The notes under the pieces: generated by a model | What the model was told of the DNA's origin: nothing | The model's database searches: none | What the model saw: only the letters and a program-made list of their open reading frames with translations | In this document: positions 1 to 7,250 of the stretch, in pieces | How the letters are laid out: every line of letters begins with the position of its first letter | Numbering within the stretch: position 1 is the stretch's first letter | Position numbers and translations under genes: made by a program | Source: Sulfuriferula multivorans | Lineage (GTDB): Bacteria > Pseudomonadota > Gammaproteobacteria > Burkholderiales > Thiobacillaceae | Assembly: GCA_010365175.1 (NCBI GenBank) | Contig: JAAFGW010000070.1 | Location: forward strand, 1-11,460 | DNA length: 11,460 nt | Reading direction: 5' to 3'

Positions 1-446
1 TCGTAGTTCTTGATTTGTGTCGGTCCGGCCGGCGCCACGTCGATGTATTTGGGGAAGTTCTCGGCCCCGATCCCGCGCCAGCCGGCGTAGGTTTCGCAGA
101 CGTGAACCGGAATGCCATCGCGGCTGAGAGTTTCGGCGATTTGATGCACCGCCGGGTGGTCAGTGCGCCCGCCGCTTTGCAAGGCAAACATTTCCTGGCC
201 GTGCGTCACCAATGCCATCGGCAGTGCAGGAAAGCGTACCTTGAGCTTTTCCGAAGCCTGCTTCACCCACGGTAGCGCCACTTCTAATGCGCGAGGGTCC
301 TGGTCAACAATTTCAAACACGACACCGTGGGGAGCGACAGGGCGCGCGAGCAGTTGAGCCAAGGTAAGTGGCGCTGCGGCGGCTGAACTCGTCAGGGCGA
401 GCAGACCGATCCAGACAGGGAGCAAACGAGTGAGTATTGAATTCAT
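1..446 (-). CDS. Exported DsrE-like protein (C-terminus beyond window)
   Basis: I translated this frame by hand from the ATG at 446-444. It stays open for 148 codons to the window edge, so the C-terminus is missing. Residues 1-25 form a Sec signal peptide: a short basic start, a hydrophobic core (LLPVWIGLLAL) and an SSAAAA end, with probable cleavage near residue 24 or 25. The mature part resembles the small DsrE/DsrF-like fold. It has a predicted strand MALVTHG (77-83) and a later strand IPVHVCETYAG (112-122) that places a single cysteine, C117, where many DsrE-family proteins have theirs. The tail VAPAGPTQIKNY also fits the family. Cytoplasmic DsrE proteins are sulfurtransferases or sulfur carriers, but exported single-domain relatives are mostly uncharacterised, so no reaction is assigned. 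The gene follows the c-di-GMP enzyme gene after 123 bases. No clear Shine-Dalgarno precedes the ATG. The family call is made from memory of motifs only. Confidence 0.75.
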   Translation of the reverse strand, partial: MNSILTRLLPVWIGLLALTSSAAAAPLTLAQLLARPVAPHGVVFEIVDQDPRALEVALPWVKQASEKLKVRFPALPMALVTHGQEMFALQSGGRTDHPAVHQIAETLSRDGIPVHVCETYAGWRGIGAENFPKYIDVAPAGPTQIKNY

Positions 447-501
447 GAGGGTTGATGTCAGCGAGGGTTGTGTTGTTTGTGGCGTGCAACGGGGTTTTGG
501 T

Positions 502-545
502 TCCGTTTTGCGTGCGTGCATTGATCTGCCGGGTGGGAAAACGGA
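502..545. repeat. Inverted repeat in the gap before the DsrE-like gene
   Basis: TCCGTTTT (502-509) is matched by AAAACGGA (538-545), giving perfect 8-base arms with a 28-base spacer. It lies in the 123-base gap between the c-di-GMP enzyme gene and the DsrE-like gene. The long spacer and lack of a T-tract make it a poor terminator. It could be a weak hairpin, a regulator site or chance. Confidence 0.25.
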
Positions 546-569
546 TGTGTGCGTCATTTTGTCAGTTCG

Positions 570-3368
570 TTATTGGCCGTGCCACGGTTGCGCAGAATTG
601 GCATGCAACAAGGCTTCAAATTGATCGGCCGGTATGGCTTTGGAGAAGAAAAAACCTTGCGCATAATCGCACCCGGCGTCGGTCAGCAATTTGAGCTGAT
701 TGGCTGTTTCCACCCCTTCCGCAATCACTTTGATGCCGAGAGCGTGGGCCATGACAATGATTGCTTGGGAGAGGGCCAGATCGTTAGGGTCGGCCTCGAT
801 TTCGCGCACGAAGGATTGGTCGATTTTCAGGTAGTCAATGTGAAACCGTTTCAGGTAGGAGAGTGAAGAGTATCCCGTTCCAAAATCATCGATCGCGATC
901 TGAATGCCTGCCTTGCGGTATAGCGCTAATTTGCTAGTCACATCCGTGACCGCGTTGAGTAGCAAGCCTTCAGTAATCTCGATGGTGATGCTGTCTCCGG
1001 GCAACCCCAGTTCGTTTAAATAATCGAACCATGCAGTTATGCTGGCGTCACTTTCCCGAAACTGTTTGGGCGATTTGTTTACGCTGATTTGGAACGCCGG
1101 ATAGTGCAAGGAGCGCAAGCGTTGTGCCTGGCGCGCCGCTTCTCTGAAGACCCAATCTCCGATGGGAACAATCAATCCGGTTTCTTCTGCCAGCGGAATA
1201 AACTCAGCCGGACTGACCAGGCCGCGCTTGGGGTGCTGCCAGCGGATCAGGGCTTCTGCCTTATGGACTTCACCGGTCACCAGATCGACGATGGGTTGGT
1301 AATGCACGGAAAACTGATGTGATGCAATCGCTTCGCGTAGATCGGTAATCAAGCGCAGGCGGGTATGGGCGGCCTCCTGTAGGTCCTGTGTGAAGTAGCT
1401 GAAGCGGTTGCGCCCCATGTTCTTGGCCACATACAAGGCCTGGTCGGCGTTCTTGAGCAGGCCTTCGGTATCCGCGGCATCTCGCGGATACAGCGTGATG
1501 CCGATACTGCCGGTCACATGTATGACCTCATCGCCTAAATGATACGGCTCCGCCAGTTTTTGGAGGATGTTCGCAGCCACGCGCTCAACGCTGATGTGCT
1601 CATGCAGTTCCGGCAAAATCACAGTGAACTCGTCTCCCCCCAGGCGCGCCACCATGTCCACCTCCCTCACGCAGGCAGTAATGCGTTGGGCGGCTTCCAC
1701 CAGCAGAAGATCGCCGATGTGATGACCGAGCGTGTCATTGATTTCCTTGAACAGGTCGAGGTCGATGAACAGGAGTGCGAGCGTCAGGTGGCTACGTTGT
1801 GCTTTGTGGATCTCCTGGTCCAGTCGGCCATGGAACATGCTGCGGTTGGGGCGCTGGGTCAGGGCATCGAAATTGGCCTGATGCCAGATGACTTCCTCGG
1901 ATTGTTTCTTTTCGGTGATATCCAGGAACAATGCCACCCGACGATACACCGATCCATCCGTATTGAGGATCGTGTTGATGGTCAAGTATTTGGCGTGGAT
2001 TTCCCCATCTTTGCGACGATCCCATACTTCGCCCTGCCACTGGCCCTTGCGATCAAGGGTGTCCCACATGGTTTGATAAAAATCAGGGCCATGGCGACCG
2101 GAACTGAACATACTCGGGTCCTTGCCCAATACATCATTCAATTCGTAGCCGGTGATCCGCGTAAAGGCAGGATTAACTGCCACGATGTGATTGTCCGAAT
2201 CGGTTACCAGCATGCCCTCGCTTGTGTTCTCGTAGACCATGGCGGCCAGCCGCAACGATTCTTCGGCCCGCTTGCGCGCATTCAGTTCTTGCTGCAGTGC
2301 TTGCGTGGCTTGTGCCGAGCGCAACTGGCCCATGACCAAAATCCAGGTCATGAGTGACAGTAATAAGCTGATTGCGAAGCCGCCCTGTGCGATGAGTCGT
2401 GGTTTGTCCGCTTTCAGTTGGTGTTCCAGGCCAGGGCGTGAACTGACCCGCATGCTCCATGTGTGGTCAGCGATCTCCAGTTGTTGCACTTCTTGAAACA
2501 GTGAGCCGGATGGGCCGGTGGCATGTAACACCTTGTTGGTTTTGTAGAGCAGGGTGGTCTCGGCCATTGCTTTGCCATCGAAAATCTCAATATCGAGATT
2601 TCCGGTCGTTTTACCGAGGATGCCTCCCATTAACGCTTCAGCACGGAAGGTGGCCACAACCCAACCGGTGATGTAAGACCGGCGCTCGGCAAGGGTGTCG
2701 AGGGGCATGCCATTTTGATAGATGGGCAGCAGCATCAGAAAGCCGAATTGTGCTTTTTGGCCGACGTCCTGCACCAAAACCAATCGCCCGGTGATGACGG
2801 CGCGATTGGCATCGCGCGCGCGCGCCATGGCGGCACGCCGAATGGGTTCCGAGTAGGTGTCGTAGCCGATGGTGCGCAAATTGAGGTCGCTGGAAGGCTC
2901 GAGGTAGACCACTGGGGTGTAGATTTCATGCTTGCCATCTGGATGAAGGGTGTAGTTCGGGAAGCCCCCGTTACGGATGTCGGCAATGTGCAGGATTTTT
3001 CGGGAGTGAGGCACCCGTTGGATATAACCCAGGCCCGCGATGAGCGGAAATCGCTCCTTGATATTCAGTCCAGCGTAGAAATCCCTGAACTCGTCGCGTC
3101 CCACATTTTTGGATGCGGTGAACAAGCCACGCACGCTGTACAGGACTTGATCGTGATCGAGCATCCGTTGCCGAAGCCGTTCAGTGATTTCGAGTTGGTG
3201 GAATTTCAGCTCGGTTCTAAGCGCCTTCAGCGCGTTGTTCTGTGCGTCCAGCCAGAGCACATAGGTCATGCCCAGCGCCATCAACAGCACCAGCAGCGGT
3301 ACCCATAGAACTTGTAGCGACCAACCCAGACTCCAGCGAAACGGAACGGACTTTGACTGTGGTGTCAA
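570..3368 (-). CDS. CHASE-PAS-GGDEF-EAL cyclic-di-GMP enzyme
   Basis: This 932-residue inner-membrane sensor probably both makes and degrades cyclic di-GMP. Domains in order: a membrane segment at about 16-40, a periplasmic CHASE domain at about 75-300, a second membrane segment at about 325-348, PAS at about 371-487, GGDEF at about 490-655 and EAL at about 668-920. The GGDEF motif (577-581) is intact, and the product-inhibition site RxxD (R568-D571) lies five residues before it. The EAL domain has EAL (705-707), N764, ExTE (797-800), DDFG (827-830), K848/D850, E884 and Q904, the expected catalytic set, so neither activity looks lost. The usual DxLTGLPNR entry to GGDEF reads DALTQRPNR here. 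The start appears to be TTG at 3368: the only nearby ATG (3373) is out of frame and hits a stop after one codon, the same frame is closed upstream by TAG at 3428-3426, and later methionines lie inside the first membrane segment. No good ribosome binding site is visible. The CHASE ligand is unknown. Confidence 0.93.
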   Translation of the reverse strand: MTPQSKSVPFRWSLGWSLQVLWVPLLVLLMALGMTYVLWLDAQNNALKALRTELKFHQLEITERLRQRMLDHDQVLYSVRGLFTASKNVGRDEFRDFYAGLNIKERFPLIAGLGYIQRVPHSRKILHIADIRNGGFPNYTLHPDGKHEIYTPVVYLEPSSDLNLRTIGYDTYSEPIRRAAMARARDANRAVITGRLVLVQDVGQKAQFGFLMLLPIYQNGMPLDTLAERRSYITGWVVATFRAEALMGGILGKTTGNLDIEIFDGKAMAETTLLYKTNKVLHATGPSGSLFQEVQQLEIADHTWSMRVSSRPGLEHQLKADKPRLIAQGGFAISLLLSLMTWILVMGQLRSAQATQALQQELNARKRAEESLRLAAMVYENTSEGMLVTDSDNHIVAVNPAFTRITGYELNDVLGKDPSMFSSGRHGPDFYQTMWDTLDRKGQWQGEVWDRRKDGEIHAKYLTINTILNTDGSVYRRVALFLDITEKKQSEEVIWHQANFDALTQRPNRSMFHGRLDQEIHKAQRSHLTLALLFIDLDLFKEINDTLGHHIGDLLLVEAAQRITACVREVDMVARLGGDEFTVILPELHEHISVERVAANILQKLAEPYHLGDEVIHVTGSIGITLYPRDAADTEGLLKNADQALYVAKNMGRNRFSYFTQDLQEAAHTRLRLITDLREAIASHQFSVHYQPIVDLVTGEVHKAEALIRWQHPKRGLVSPAEFIPLAEETGLIVPIGDWVFREAARQAQRLRSLHYPAFQISVNKSPKQFRESDASITAWFDYLNELGLPGDSITIEITEGLLLNAVTDVTSKLALYRKAGIQIAIDDFGTGYSSLSYLKRFHIDYLKIDQSFVREIEADPNDLALSQAIIVMAHALGIKVIAEGVETANQLKLLTDAGCDYAQGFFFSKAIPADQFEALLHANSAQPWHGQ

Positions 3369-3601
3369 AACATGTACCGAATGGAGGTGAGGATGGGTTG
3401 AGGGTAGTGTGGGATAGTCAACAAGCTATAAGCCGGGAAATTGAATTAAGTGACCCTAAGGATAACGGCATTTTTTTCATGTTTCTACAAGGTGTTTAAG
3501 CAACATGCCGATGTTCGTGCATGCCCCCCTTCCAGCGCCTGGATTCATTCAGCCAACGATTGCCTCGCATCGATAGCAATATGCACCCATAGGCCACGCA
3601 C
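3369..3601. other. Gap between folE and the c-di-GMP gene
   Basis: No gene or RNA is supported in these 233 bases. On the minus strand the AT-rich stretch around 3450-3490 is the most likely place for the promoter of the c-di-GMP gene, but the best hexamer pairs match consensus at only about half their positions, so no promoter is called. A small inverted repeat, AACAT-GCCG-ATGTT (3502-3515), has no T-tract in the folE direction and is not a convincing terminator. Confidence 0.4.
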
Positions 3602-4156
3602 TTAATTCGTCTTGGATATCAGTTGCAAAAACTCTTGTCTGGTGCGGTCGTTATCCTGAAAGCCCCCCAACATCTTCGAGGTGATGGTCCACGAATTCTG
3701 TTTCTGAACGCCGCGCATCATCATGCAGAAATGTTGGGCTTCGATGACGACACCGACGCCGGCGGCACCGGTGACTGTCTGAATGGCTTCGGCGATTTGG
3801 GTGGTGAGTTGTTCCTGGATTTGCAGGCGGCGAGCGAACATGTCGGTGATGCGCGCAATTTTTGACAGGCCAATCACTTTGCCTTGCGGCAGGTAAGCCA
3901 CATGGGCCTTGCCCACAAACGGCAGCAGGTGGTGCTCGCACAGGGAATACAGTTCGATATCCTTGACGATGACCATTTCGTTGTTGTCTGAATCGAACAC
4001 GGCATCGTTGAGCACGTCGTCCAGCGATTGCGTATAGCCCTGCGTCAGAAACTTGAACGCGGCGGCCGCGCGGTCAGGTGTTTTGAGTAATCCATCGCGC
4101 GTGACATCTTCGCCCACGCTTTCGAGAATTTGTTTGTATAGATTGGATGTATCCAT
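3602..4156 (-). CDS. folE: GTP cyclohydrolase I (type IA, zinc-dependent)
   Basis: FolE converts GTP to 7,8-dihydroneopterin triphosphate and formate, the first step of tetrahydrofolate synthesis, in the cytoplasm as a homodecamer. The 184-residue protein is full length for the shorter bacterial form. The core is clear: LYSLCEHHLLPF supplies zinc ligands C73 and H76 and the active-site histidine region, and HFCMMMRGVQ supplies the third ligand, C144. The KIARITDMFARRLQIQEQLT segment (99-118) is the typical FolE helix. The unstructured N-terminal extension of the E. coli enzyme is absent. The ATG at 4156 is preceded by AAGG (minus-strand reading of 4165-4168) at normal spacing. No other folate or queuosine gene is beside it. 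It is separated from the upstream dctM by 109 bases with a hairpin, so it is probably its own transcription unit. Confidence 0.97.
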   Translation of the reverse strand: MDTSNLYKQILESVGEDVTRDGLLKTPDRAAAAFKFLTQGYTQSLDDVLNDAVFDSDNNEMVIVKDIELYSLCEHHLLPFVGKAHVAYLPQGKVIGLSKIARITDMFARRLQIQEQLTTQIAEAIQTVTGAAGVGVVIEAQHFCMMMRGVQKQNSWTITSKMLGGFQDNDRTRQEFLQLISKTN

Positions 4157-4176
4157 CGTGGATGCCTTGGTCGATT

Positions 4177-4219
4177 AAAAAAGTGTTTTGACTGTGTCAG
4201 AGGGCTGGGACAGCGTCAA
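4177..4219 (-). terminator. Hairpin with T-tract between dctM and folE
   Basis: On the plus strand TTGAC-TG-TGTC (4188-4198) pairs with GACA-GC-GTCAA (4209-4219) around a 10-base loop. That is 11-base arms with a two-base internal mismatch. In the direction of transcription the hairpin is followed, after five bases, by six T residues (plus-strand A-tract 4177-4182). It lies 47 bases beyond the dctM stop, which fits an intrinsic terminator of the TRAP operon. The stem is only moderately GC-rich and the T-tract is slightly displaced, so activity is uncertain. One arm also reads TTGACG on the minus strand, close to a -35 box, so the dyad may instead be an operator or promoter element of folE. 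The matching -10 is poor. Confidence 0.4.
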
Positions 4220-4265
4220 GTTAACATTAGGGGTGCGGGCGATTATGACAACTTTCCTTGATCCA

Positions 4266-5546
4266 TTATCCGAGCAGCAATTGCGGCAGCCACAGGCTGA
4301 TTTGCGGGATGTACGTGATCATCATCAAAAACACCAGCAGCACCGATAGCCATGGAAGCGCGGCTCGGGTGACCTGTATCAGGCTCATTCCAGTGATGCC
4401 GCTGGTGACGAACAGATTCAGTCCTACCGGGGGCGTGATCATACCGATTTCCATGTTGACGACGATGATGATGCCGAGGTGGATCGGGTCGATTCCAAGC
4501 TGGGTGGCGATGGGGAAAAAAATCGGCGCCAGAATCAGAATGATGCCCGTGGGCTCCATGAAGTTGCCCGCAACCAACAGAATGACGTTGACCACAATCA
4601 GGAACATCCACGGTGCCATGCCTGCGGCGATGATGTGCTCAGCAATGGTTTGCGGGATGCGCTCAGTCGTCAGTACGTGTGCAAACAGCAAGGCGTTAGC
4701 GACGATGAACATGAGCATCACGGTGGTCTTACCGGATTCCATCAAGACCTCGGGCAATTGCCGCACACCGATGTCGCGATAGATGAAAACCGCCACGAGC
4801 GTGGCATACACTGCAGCAACGGCTGCTGCTTCGGTGGGCGTGAAGATGCCACCGTAGATACCCCCCATAATGATGCCCAGCAGAGCGAGTCCCCAGATGG
4901 AATCCTTGAAGGCGATGAACAATTCACGCGGGCTGGCGCGCTCTGTGCGGGTCAGTGTGAGCTTGCCGGCGCGCCACCACACCGCCAGCGCCAGCATGCC
5001 TGCCAGCAGCAGGCCGGGGATGACGCCTGCCATGAACATTCGGCCGACTGAAATTTCGGTGACGGTGGCGTACACAACCATCACGATGGACGGCGGAATC
5101 AGGATGCCCAGCGTGCCGGCGTTACAGATCACGCCGGCGGCGAATGCCTTGGGGTAGCCGCTCTTGACCATGCCGGCGATGACAATGGAGCCGATTGCCA
5201 CCACGGTGGCGGGGCTGGAACCGGATACCGCAGCAAACAGGGTGCAGGCCAGCACGCTGGCTATGGCCAGGCCGCCGCGCAGGTGGCCCACGGTGGCCAC
5301 CGCAAATCGCACCATGCGTTTGGCTACACCCCCCGTGCTCATCATGGTGCCGGCCAAGATAAAAAACGGGATCGACAGCAGTGTGTAGTGTTCGCTGGTT
5401 TCGTACAGTTTGATCGACAGACTGGCCAGCGAATCGTTGGCAAAAAACAGGATGGTCAAGATGCTGGACAGGCCCAGCGAAATGGCAACGGGCATGCCGA
5501 GCGCCATCAGCAGCAAAAGTGAAGCGAACAGAAAAGCAGTGCTCAT
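4266..5546 (-). CDS. dctM: TRAP transporter large permease subunit
   Basis: DctM is the ion-coupled translocating subunit of a TRAP transporter in the inner membrane, belonging to the ion transporter superfamily. The 426-residue protein is full length and almost entirely hydrophobic, in keeping with about a dozen membrane segments. Hallmarks are AAVSGSSPATVVAIGS (105-120), GILIPPSIVMVVYA (147-160), FTPTEAAAVA (235-244), NFMEPTGIILILAPIFFPI (328-346) and GMITPPVGLNLFV (368-380). The repeated PP and TP hairpin motifs correspond to the two inverted halves of the fold. Its ATG overlaps the dctQ stop as ATGA (5546-5543), so translation of the two permease genes is coupled, as is usual for dctQM. 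It is the last gene of the operon, followed by a hairpin and T-tract. Confidence 0.97.
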   Translation of the reverse strand: MSTAFLFASLLLLMALGMPVAISLGLSSILTILFFANDSLASLSIKLYETSEHYTLLSIPFFILAGTMMSTGGVAKRMVRFAVATVGHLRGGLAIASVLACTLFAAVSGSSPATVVAIGSIVIAGMVKSGYPKAFAAGVICNAGTLGILIPPSIVMVVYATVTEISVGRMFMAGVIPGLLLAGMLALAVWWRAGKLTLTRTERASPRELFIAFKDSIWGLALLGIIMGGIYGGIFTPTEAAAVAAVYATLVAVFIYRDIGVRQLPEVLMESGKTTVMLMFIVANALLFAHVLTTERIPQTIAEHIIAAGMAPWMFLIVVNVILLVAGNFMEPTGIILILAPIFFPIATQLGIDPIHLGIIIVVNMEIGMITPPVGLNLFVTSGITGMSLIQVTRAALPWLSVLLVFLMMITYIPQISLWLPQLLLG

Positions 5547-6070
5547 GATGCCGTCTCTTCGCTTTTGAGCTTGAGTGCATCTTCCGCTTCGTTGCCAAGG
5601 TGAAGGCTGTCAGAGCGGCCGGTGACCAGTGCCCAGAGCACCTGACTGAATCGAAAAGCCAACAGGGCGAAGCCAATCGGCAGGATCGATCGTACGATCC
5701 AGATCGGGATTGGTAGATCATCCATTTCAACGCCGATCATTTTCATCGTGCTGACGTAGTTCCATGAGCCGTAGATCACCAGGCCAGCATAGAGCAGGCT
5801 CAGCAACACAATCACAATGGAGACGGCACGGCGGGGTCCAGAAGGGAATTTCTTGATGAGGGAATCGACGCCAATATGCGCGCCGACGCGAACACCATAG
5901 GAAATTCCGACAAAAATCAAGATGGAGAAGCAAACGGTGGTCAGTTCCAGTGCCCATGTGAAGCCGGAATTGAAACCGTAGCGTAAGACAACCTGCAGAA
6001 AAGTGATCAGGGTCATCGACGCGAGCATGACGACGACGAGCAGTTCCTCGATACGGTCGAGAATCTTCAT
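5543..6070 (-). CDS. dctQ: TRAP transporter small permease subunit
   Basis: DctQ is the small four-helix membrane subunit that associates with DctM. The protein has 175 residues, normal for the family. Four hydrophobic segments are visible, at about 10-30, 44-60, 84-104 and 125-147. Family signatures are TFLQVVLRYGFNSGFTWALE near the N-terminus, GAHIGVD after helix 2, and the PIPIW stretch before helix 4. The start is fixed by a strong Shine-Dalgarno, GGAGGT (minus-strand reading of 6075-6080), four bases before ATG. The hydrophilic C-terminal tail is rich in Asp, Glu and Lys. The gene overlaps dctM by ATGA and follows dctP after 87 bases. Confidence 0.95.
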   Translation of the reverse strand: MKILDRIEELLVVVMLASMTLITFLQVVLRYGFNSGFTWALELTTVCFSILIFVGISYGVRVGAHIGVDSLIKKFPSGPRRAVSIVIVLLSLLYAGLVIYGSWNYVSTMKMIGVEMDDLPIPIWIVRSILPIGFALLAFRFSQVLWALVTGRSDSLHLGNEAEDALKLKSEETAS

Positions 6071-6078
6071 GGTGACCT

Positions 6079-6155
6079 CCGGTCAGGCCAGATCAATATG
6101 GCAGACCCCTGCAGCGGAGCCCGGTCAGGGCCGATAGAAAGTTCCGGTCCCAGGG
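6079..6155. repeat. Repeated CCGGTC elements between dctP and dctQ
   Basis: Three related elements lie in the 87-base gap: CCGGTCAGG at 6079-6087, CCGGTCAGG at 6121-6129, and CCGGTCCCAGGG at 6144-6155. The first overlaps the dctQ Shine-Dalgarno. CCCTG (6107-6111) could also pair with CAGGG (6126-6130). In other TRAP and ABC operons, intercistronic structure keeps binding-protein expression above permease expression. A similar role here is only an inference. Confidence 0.35.
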
Positions 6156-6157
6156 AG

Positions 6158-7141
6158 TTAGCGTTTGTTGGCTTTGAGGGCGGCGAAAATAACGTCTCTG
6201 CCAATGTCAGCTTCGAACTGTTTCCATACCGGGGCCATCGCCTTGCGCCATTTGTTCTGCTGCGCACGGGTTAGGGGCAGGACTTCAGCTTTTTTGTCGT
6301 CGATGACTTTCTGACGGAAATTGGCTGCTTCCTCATAGGCTACTTTGTTGCCGAACTTGATCGACTCGACCATTGCCTCGGTCAGACCCTTGCGAATATT
6401 TGCGGGCAGACCATCCCACCAGCCGGCATTGGTGATGACCAGGTAGTCAAGTACGCCATGGTCAGAATCCATGATGTATTTCTGTACTTCATGGAATTTC
6501 TTGGTGTAGGTGTTTGCCCATGGATTCTCCGTGCCATCAACTACGCCGGACTGCAGTGCCTGGTACACCTCGGCAAAGGCAATTTTTTGGGGATTTCCGC
6601 CCACGGCATTGAACTGCGCTTCAAGCACATCCGAGCTCTGGATGCGGAATTTCAGGCCTTTGGCGTCTTCCGGATTGCGCAGGGGCGTGTTGGCTGACAT
6701 TTGTTTCATGCCATTATGTAGATAGCCCAGACCCTTGATGCCTTTGTCTTTCATTGAATCCAGCAAGGCCTGACCATACGGTCCGCCCTGGAAACGATCC
6801 ACCGCCTGGATGTTGTCGAACAGGAAGGGCAGGTCAAAAATCTGCAGCTTCTTGGTGTATTTGCTGAATTTGGACAGCGACGGCGCGATGATTTGCACGT
6901 CACCGAGCAACAGGGCTTCCATTTCCTTGCCGTCGCCGAATAGTTGACTGTTCGGGAAAATCTGTACTTCTACGACACCGGGGAATTTCTTCTCTGCCAG
7001 TTCCTTGAACTTCAGTGCGGCCTGGCCCTTGGGCGACTGGTCGGCCACGACGTGGGAATATTTGATAATGATGGGATCTGCCGCGTAGGCAGTGTGTGCA
7101 AAGACAAAGGCGGCCGCGATGGCCAACAGACGCAATGACAT
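6158..7141 (-). CDS. dctP: TRAP solute-binding protein, C4-dicarboxylate type
   Basis: This periplasmic binding protein captures the substrate and delivers it to DctQM. It has 327 residues, typical for DctP. Residues 1-21 are a Sec signal peptide ending in AHTAYA, with cleavage after residue 20 or 21. The mature protein opens with IIIKYSHVVADQSPKG, close to the start of classical C4-dicarboxylate receptors. It keeps IFPNSQLFGDGKEMEALLLG (61-80), GLKFRIQSSDVLEAQF (162-177), which carries the conserved carboxylate-binding arginine R166, and ENPWANTYTKKFHEVQKYI (205-223). Succinate, fumarate or malate are therefore the likely ligands, although other organic acids bind close relatives. The ATG at 7141 has a good Shine-Dalgarno, AAGGAG (minus-strand reading of 7148-7153). 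The gene is first in the TRAP operon, 109 bases after the PaaK-like gene, so the promoter is expected in that gap. No dicarboxylate-sensing two-component pair is in the window. Confidence 0.95.
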   Translation of the reverse strand: MSLRLLAIAAAFVFAHTAYAADPIIIKYSHVVADQSPKGQAALKFKELAEKKFPGVVEVQIFPNSQLFGDGKEMEALLLGDVQIIAPSLSKFSKYTKKLQIFDLPFLFDNIQAVDRFQGGPYGQALLDSMKDKGIKGLGYLHNGMKQMSANTPLRNPEDAKGLKFRIQSSDVLEAQFNAVGGNPQKIAFAEVYQALQSGVVDGTENPWANTYTKKFHEVQKYIMDSDHGVLDYLVITNAGWWDGLPANIRKGLTEAMVESIKFGNKVAYEEAANFRQKVIDDKKAEVLPLTRAQQNKWRKAMAPVWKQFEADIGRDVIFAALKANKR

Positions 7142-7195
7142 GGCGCTCTCCTTATTCGAATTAGGATGCTATCGATTGCCCATAGTGGGTGCTAA

Positions 7196-7208
7196 TAGTG
7201 TAACGCTA
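7196..7208. promoter_or_regulatory. Operator-like dyad upstream of dctP
   Basis: TAGTGTAACGCTA is a 13-base near-palindrome (five of six positions pair about the central A). It also matches five of the six fixed positions of the GntR/FadR-type pattern TNGTNNNACNA. It sits about 55 bases before the dctP start, in a gap that must hold any TRAP promoter. No regulator gene is present and short matches arise by chance, so this is tentative. Confidence 0.2.
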
Positions 7209-7250
7209 CCGTGGGTGATTGTGTTTATGGTATGGCATGCGCACGCTGGG

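Noticed and set aside
15..357. Plus-strand open frames at the left edge
   Set aside because: The minus strand here encodes a signal peptide followed by a DsrE-like protein in one open frame, so the plus-strand frames are antisense shadows.
1539..2357. A 272-codon plus-strand open frame, with other long plus-strand frames at 2715-3308, 4479-5051 and 7977-8666
   Set aside because: Each lies wholly or almost wholly opposite a well-supported minus-strand gene with clear family motifs. Their translations are low-complexity, rich in His, Gln and Arg, and show no recognisable domain, as expected for antisense shadows in GC-rich DNA.
3450..3490. Sigma-70 promoter for the c-di-GMP gene (TTGTAG - 17 bases - CGTTAT on the minus strand)
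   Set aside because: The spacing is right, but both hexamers match consensus at only three of six positions, too weak to call.
3502..3515. Small inverted repeat AACAT-GCCG-ATGTT as a folE terminator
   Set aside because: The five-pair stem is AT-containing, has no T-tract in the folE direction and lies about 90 bases past the stop codon.
7167..7182. Sigma-54 promoter before dctP (GG-N10-GC on the minus strand, TGG...TAGCA)
   Set aside because: The GG and GC spacing fits, but the -24 and -12 boxes otherwise match poorly. The implied start would put the ribosome binding site within the first bases of the transcript, and no enhancer-binding regulator gene is present.
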